From NCBI GenBank assembly GCA_021162225.1, contig JAGGZB010000119.1, positions 1-14,679 on the forward strand: 14,679 nt of DNA, given 5' to 3'. Source of the DNA: Candidatus Bathyarchaeota archaeon. Lineage in GTDB: Archaea; Thermoproteota; Bathyarchaeia; Bathyarchaeales; DTEX01. Below the pieces are notes generated by a model, which was not told where the DNA came from, searched no databases, and saw nothing but the letters and a program-made list of their open reading frames with translations. Shown piece after piece: positions 13,236 to 14,679 of the stretch. The stretch's first letter is position 1. The number at the start of each line of letters is the position of its first letter. The position numbers were made by a program, and so were the translations under genes.

Positions 13236-13743
13236 ACCTCAACGAGACAAAAGAGTGACAACCCACCTCTTTCTGGCGGCTAGAGCTCTAGGCGCTACTG
13301 GAGGCTTCTATTCGGGAGAGAAAGATGAGAAAGTCGAGAGAAGCATAGAGAAGGTACGTAGATCGTGGGGCGGAGGATTCAGAATCTCCTACGTTTCAAG
13401 CTGGGAAAAAAAGATGTATGAATGGAAGAAGGAAGGAGGAGAAATAGTCCACCTTACAATGTACGGTCTCCCAATCGCAGAGGTGATCAGTGAGATTAGA
13501 AGCTCCGCGAAGAATCTCCTCATAGTTGTTGGAGGAGCTAAAGTTCCAAGAAAAGTCTACGAGCTCGCGGATTGGAACATCGCCGTGACATCCCAACCTC
13601 ATTCAGAAATAAGCGCTCTAGCGCTTTTCCTCCATGAACTATTCGAGGGAAAGGAGCTCTCAATAAAATTTGAGGACGCGAAGATCGTGATCATCCCGCA
13701 GAAGAGAGGAAAGAAGATCTTGAAGACGGATTCTCAAAGATGA
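13198..13743 (+). CDS. trm56: tRNA (cytidine-56-2'-O)-methyltransferase aTrm56
   Basis: The 181-residue SPOUT-class enzyme methylates the 2'-O of C56 in the T loop of archaeal tRNAs using S-adenosylmethionine. The N-terminal motif (YILRLNHRPQRDKRVTTHLF, then ARALGA) and the trefoil-knot region (HLTMYGLPI, LLIVVGGAKVPRKVYELADW, TSQPHSEISALALFLHEL) are characteristic. It acts as a cytoplasmic dimer. The ATG at 13198 lies inside the end of HflX (38-nt overlap), so the two are translationally coupled. Its target base C56 lies in the 6-nt micro-exon of the tRNA-Tyr gene in this window. Confidence 0.95.
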   Translation: MKREIYILRLNHRPQRDKRVTTHLFLAARALGATGGFYSGEKDEKVERSIEKVRRSWGGGFRISYVSSWEKKMYEWKKEGGEIVHLTMYGLPIAEVISEIRSSAKNLLIVVGGAKVPRKVYELADWNIAVTSQPHSEISALALFLHELFEGKELSIKFEDAKIVIIPQKRGKKILKTDSQR

Positions 13744-13773
13744 GGATATACGAACAATTTAAGTTGCTAGACA

Positions 13774-13787
13774 CCCATAATATTATT
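13774..13787 (+). promoter_or_regulatory. TATA box of the TFE operon
   Basis: CCATAATATTATTA lies 23-36 bp before ATG 13810. AGGTGATC (13800-13807), a perfect anti-Shine-Dalgarno match, sits 2 nt before that ATG. Confidence 0.55.
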
Positions 13788-13809
13788 ACTGGAAAAAGCA
13801 GGTGATCCG

Positions 13810-14316
13810 ATGGACATACTGAACCGCTCAGTTCTCTTTAAGGTCGCCGAAGTACTCGGCGGAGAAGAAGCCGTCAAGATAGTTGAGATGCTCGAGAAAG
13901 TTGATGAAACCGCAGATGAGGAGATAGTGGCGAAGACGGGCATACCGCTAAATACGGTTCGCAAAATCCTCTATAGACTATATGACCATTCCCTAGTGGG
14001 CCTTAGAAGAACAAGAGATGAAAAAACTGGATGGTTCATCTTTCACTGGAGACTTCAACCAGACCAGATTGAAGGCTTCCTTATAAACCAGAAGAAGAAG
14101 ATCCTTGAAAAGCTTGAAGAAAGACTTAGATATGAGAAATCCCACGAGTTTTACCACTGCGGGGTTCCGGGACATAGACGCATCCCCTTCGAGGAAGCAG
14201 CAGAATATGTCTTCAGGTGTCCAGAATGCAACAGACCCCTAATGCACTTCGATAACAGTAAGATAATCAAGTTTCTATCAAAGAAGATTGAGCAGTTAAG
14301 GGCTGAGCTTCGGTGA
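13810..14316 (+). CDS. tfe: Transcription factor TFE (TFIIE-alpha homologue)
   Basis: The 168-residue general transcription factor helps open the promoter at the RNA polymerase preinitiation complex. Residues 1-90 form the winged-helix (eWH) domain (VLFKVAEVLGGEEAVKIVEML, TGIPLNTVRKILYRLYDH, TGWFIFHW). A helical linker (93-112) and a C-terminal zinc ribbon (FYHCGVPGHRRIPFEEA, FRCPECNRPL) follow. Three cysteines (117, 137, 140) are clear, but the usual first C-x2-C knuckle is C117-x4-H122, so zinc would be held by Cys3-His. The start has AGGTGATC immediately upstream. The stop overlaps the GTG of the following HD gene. Confidence 0.93.
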   Translation: MDILNRSVLFKVAEVLGGEEAVKIVEMLEKVDETADEEIVAKTGIPLNTVRKILYRLYDHSLVGLRRTRDEKTGWFIFHWRLQPDQIEGFLINQKKKILEKLEERLRYEKSHEFYHCGVPGHRRIPFEEAAEYVFRCPECNRPLMHFDNSKIIKFLSKKIEQLRAELR

Positions 14317-14679
14317 ACGAAAAAATTCCATCGGCCGAGGAAGCAATAAGAATTTTGAAACAAAGCGGATGCTCACCAGAAGTTATAAGGCATTGCATAG
14401 CAGTCTCGAACCTAGCAGTGAGAATAGCACGAATATGCCAGAGAAACGGCGTGAAAATCAACCTTGATCTCGTCCGAGTCGGCGCCCTACTACACGATGT
14501 GGGAAGATCAAAGACGCATAGCGTTCACCATCCGATCGTAGGCGCCGAGATCGCTAGATCCCTAAACCTTCCAGAACCAGTTATAAGAATAATAGAGAGG
14601 CATCTTGGAGGAGGCTTAACAGCCAAGGAAGCTGCCGAATTGGGATGGCCTGTTAAAGACTATCTGCCGGAGACTATAG
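14313..14679 (+). CDS. HD-domain phosphohydrolase (TIGR00295-like), truncated by window end
   Basis: The first 122 residues are present. The HD superfamily motif is clear: HCIAVSNLAVRIA, then GALLHDVGRSKTHSVHHPIVGAEIARSL (metal ligands His-Asp within LLHDVGR), ERHLGGGLTAKEAAELGWP and DYLPET. This resembles the archaeal TIGR00295 family, whose substrate is unknown; HD proteins generally hydrolyse phosphoesters of nucleotides. The GTG start at 14313 overlaps the TFE stop (TGA 14314-14316) in a GTGA arrangement, so it is translationally coupled to TFE. No stop codon is reached before the window ends. Confidence 0.88.
   Translation, partial: MNEKIPSAEEAIRILKQSGCSPEVIRHCIAVSNLAVRIARICQRNGVKINLDLVRVGALLHDVGRSKTHSVHHPIVGAEIARSLNLPEPVIRIIERHLGGGLTAKEAAELGWPVKDYLPETI

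Noticed and set aside
1..14679. CRISPR arrays, insertion sequences, toxin-antitoxin or phage genes
   Set aside because: No regularly spaced direct repeats, transposase or integrase motifs, or small paired frames with such features were found on either strand.

Overview
The window is from an archaeal chromosome, most likely a TACK-lineage archaeon (Bathyarchaeia/Thermoproteota-like; this lineage call is inference). The support is: TFE (archaeal TFIIE-alpha), MBF1, aNAC, aTrm56, a DUF373 membrane protein, TATA-box promoters about 26 bp upstream of probable transcript starts, purine-rich Shine-Dalgarno sites of the GGAGGTGA type, encoded CCA ends, and a tRNA gene interrupted by several introns. 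Nearly every gene is housekeeping. I see no insertion sequence, CRISPR array or prophage gene.

Layout. 31-108 (-): tRNA-Ala(CGC). 255-472 (+): tRNA-Tyr(GTA), which I can fold only by removing four introns. 540-1406 (+): a coiled-coil protein. 1487-4255 (+): a probable operon of DUF373 membrane protein, a purine-nucleoside-phosphorylase-family enzyme (probably methylthioinosine phosphorylase) and a cis-prenyltransferase. 5480-4269 (-): a YchF/Obg-type GTPase with TGS domain. 6981-5590 (-): an FAD-dependent dehydrogenase. 8233-7061 (-): an LL-diaminopimelate-type aminotransferase. 8372-9255 (+): a stand-alone LigD-type 3'-phosphoesterase followed by an unrecognised gene. 9326-10345 (+): a heat-shock-like pair, winged-helix regulator plus Hsp20, behind a 46-bp near-perfect palindrome overlapping the TATA box. 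11388-10498 (-): PUA protein and aNAC. 11435-13743 (+): MBF1, HflX GTPase and Trm56, tightly packed or overlapping. 13810-14679 (+): TFE and an HD-domain hydrolase cut by the window edge.

Two things stand out. First, the tRNA-Tyr gene: after excising introns at tRNA positions 30/31, 37/38, 53/54 and 59/60, a complete 77-nt tRNA with C1-G72, A73 and GUA anticodon appears. Three junctions have full 4-bp bulge-helix-bulge central helices and the fourth is relaxed. Two exons are only 7 and 6 nt long. Second, three conserved genes (YchF-like GTPase, aNAC, HflX) have no ATG, GTG or TTG where their family N-terminus must begin. Each instead has a near-cognate triplet (ATA, CTG, ACG) behind a good Shine-Dalgarno sequence, and automatic start calls would truncate all three.

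The genes share themes of translation and RNA (two tRNAs, aNAC, HflX, YchF-like GTPase, PUA protein, Trm56), transcription (TFE, MBF1, winged-helix regulator) and general metabolism (lysine or amino-acid transamination, methylthio-nucleoside salvage, polyprenol synthesis).
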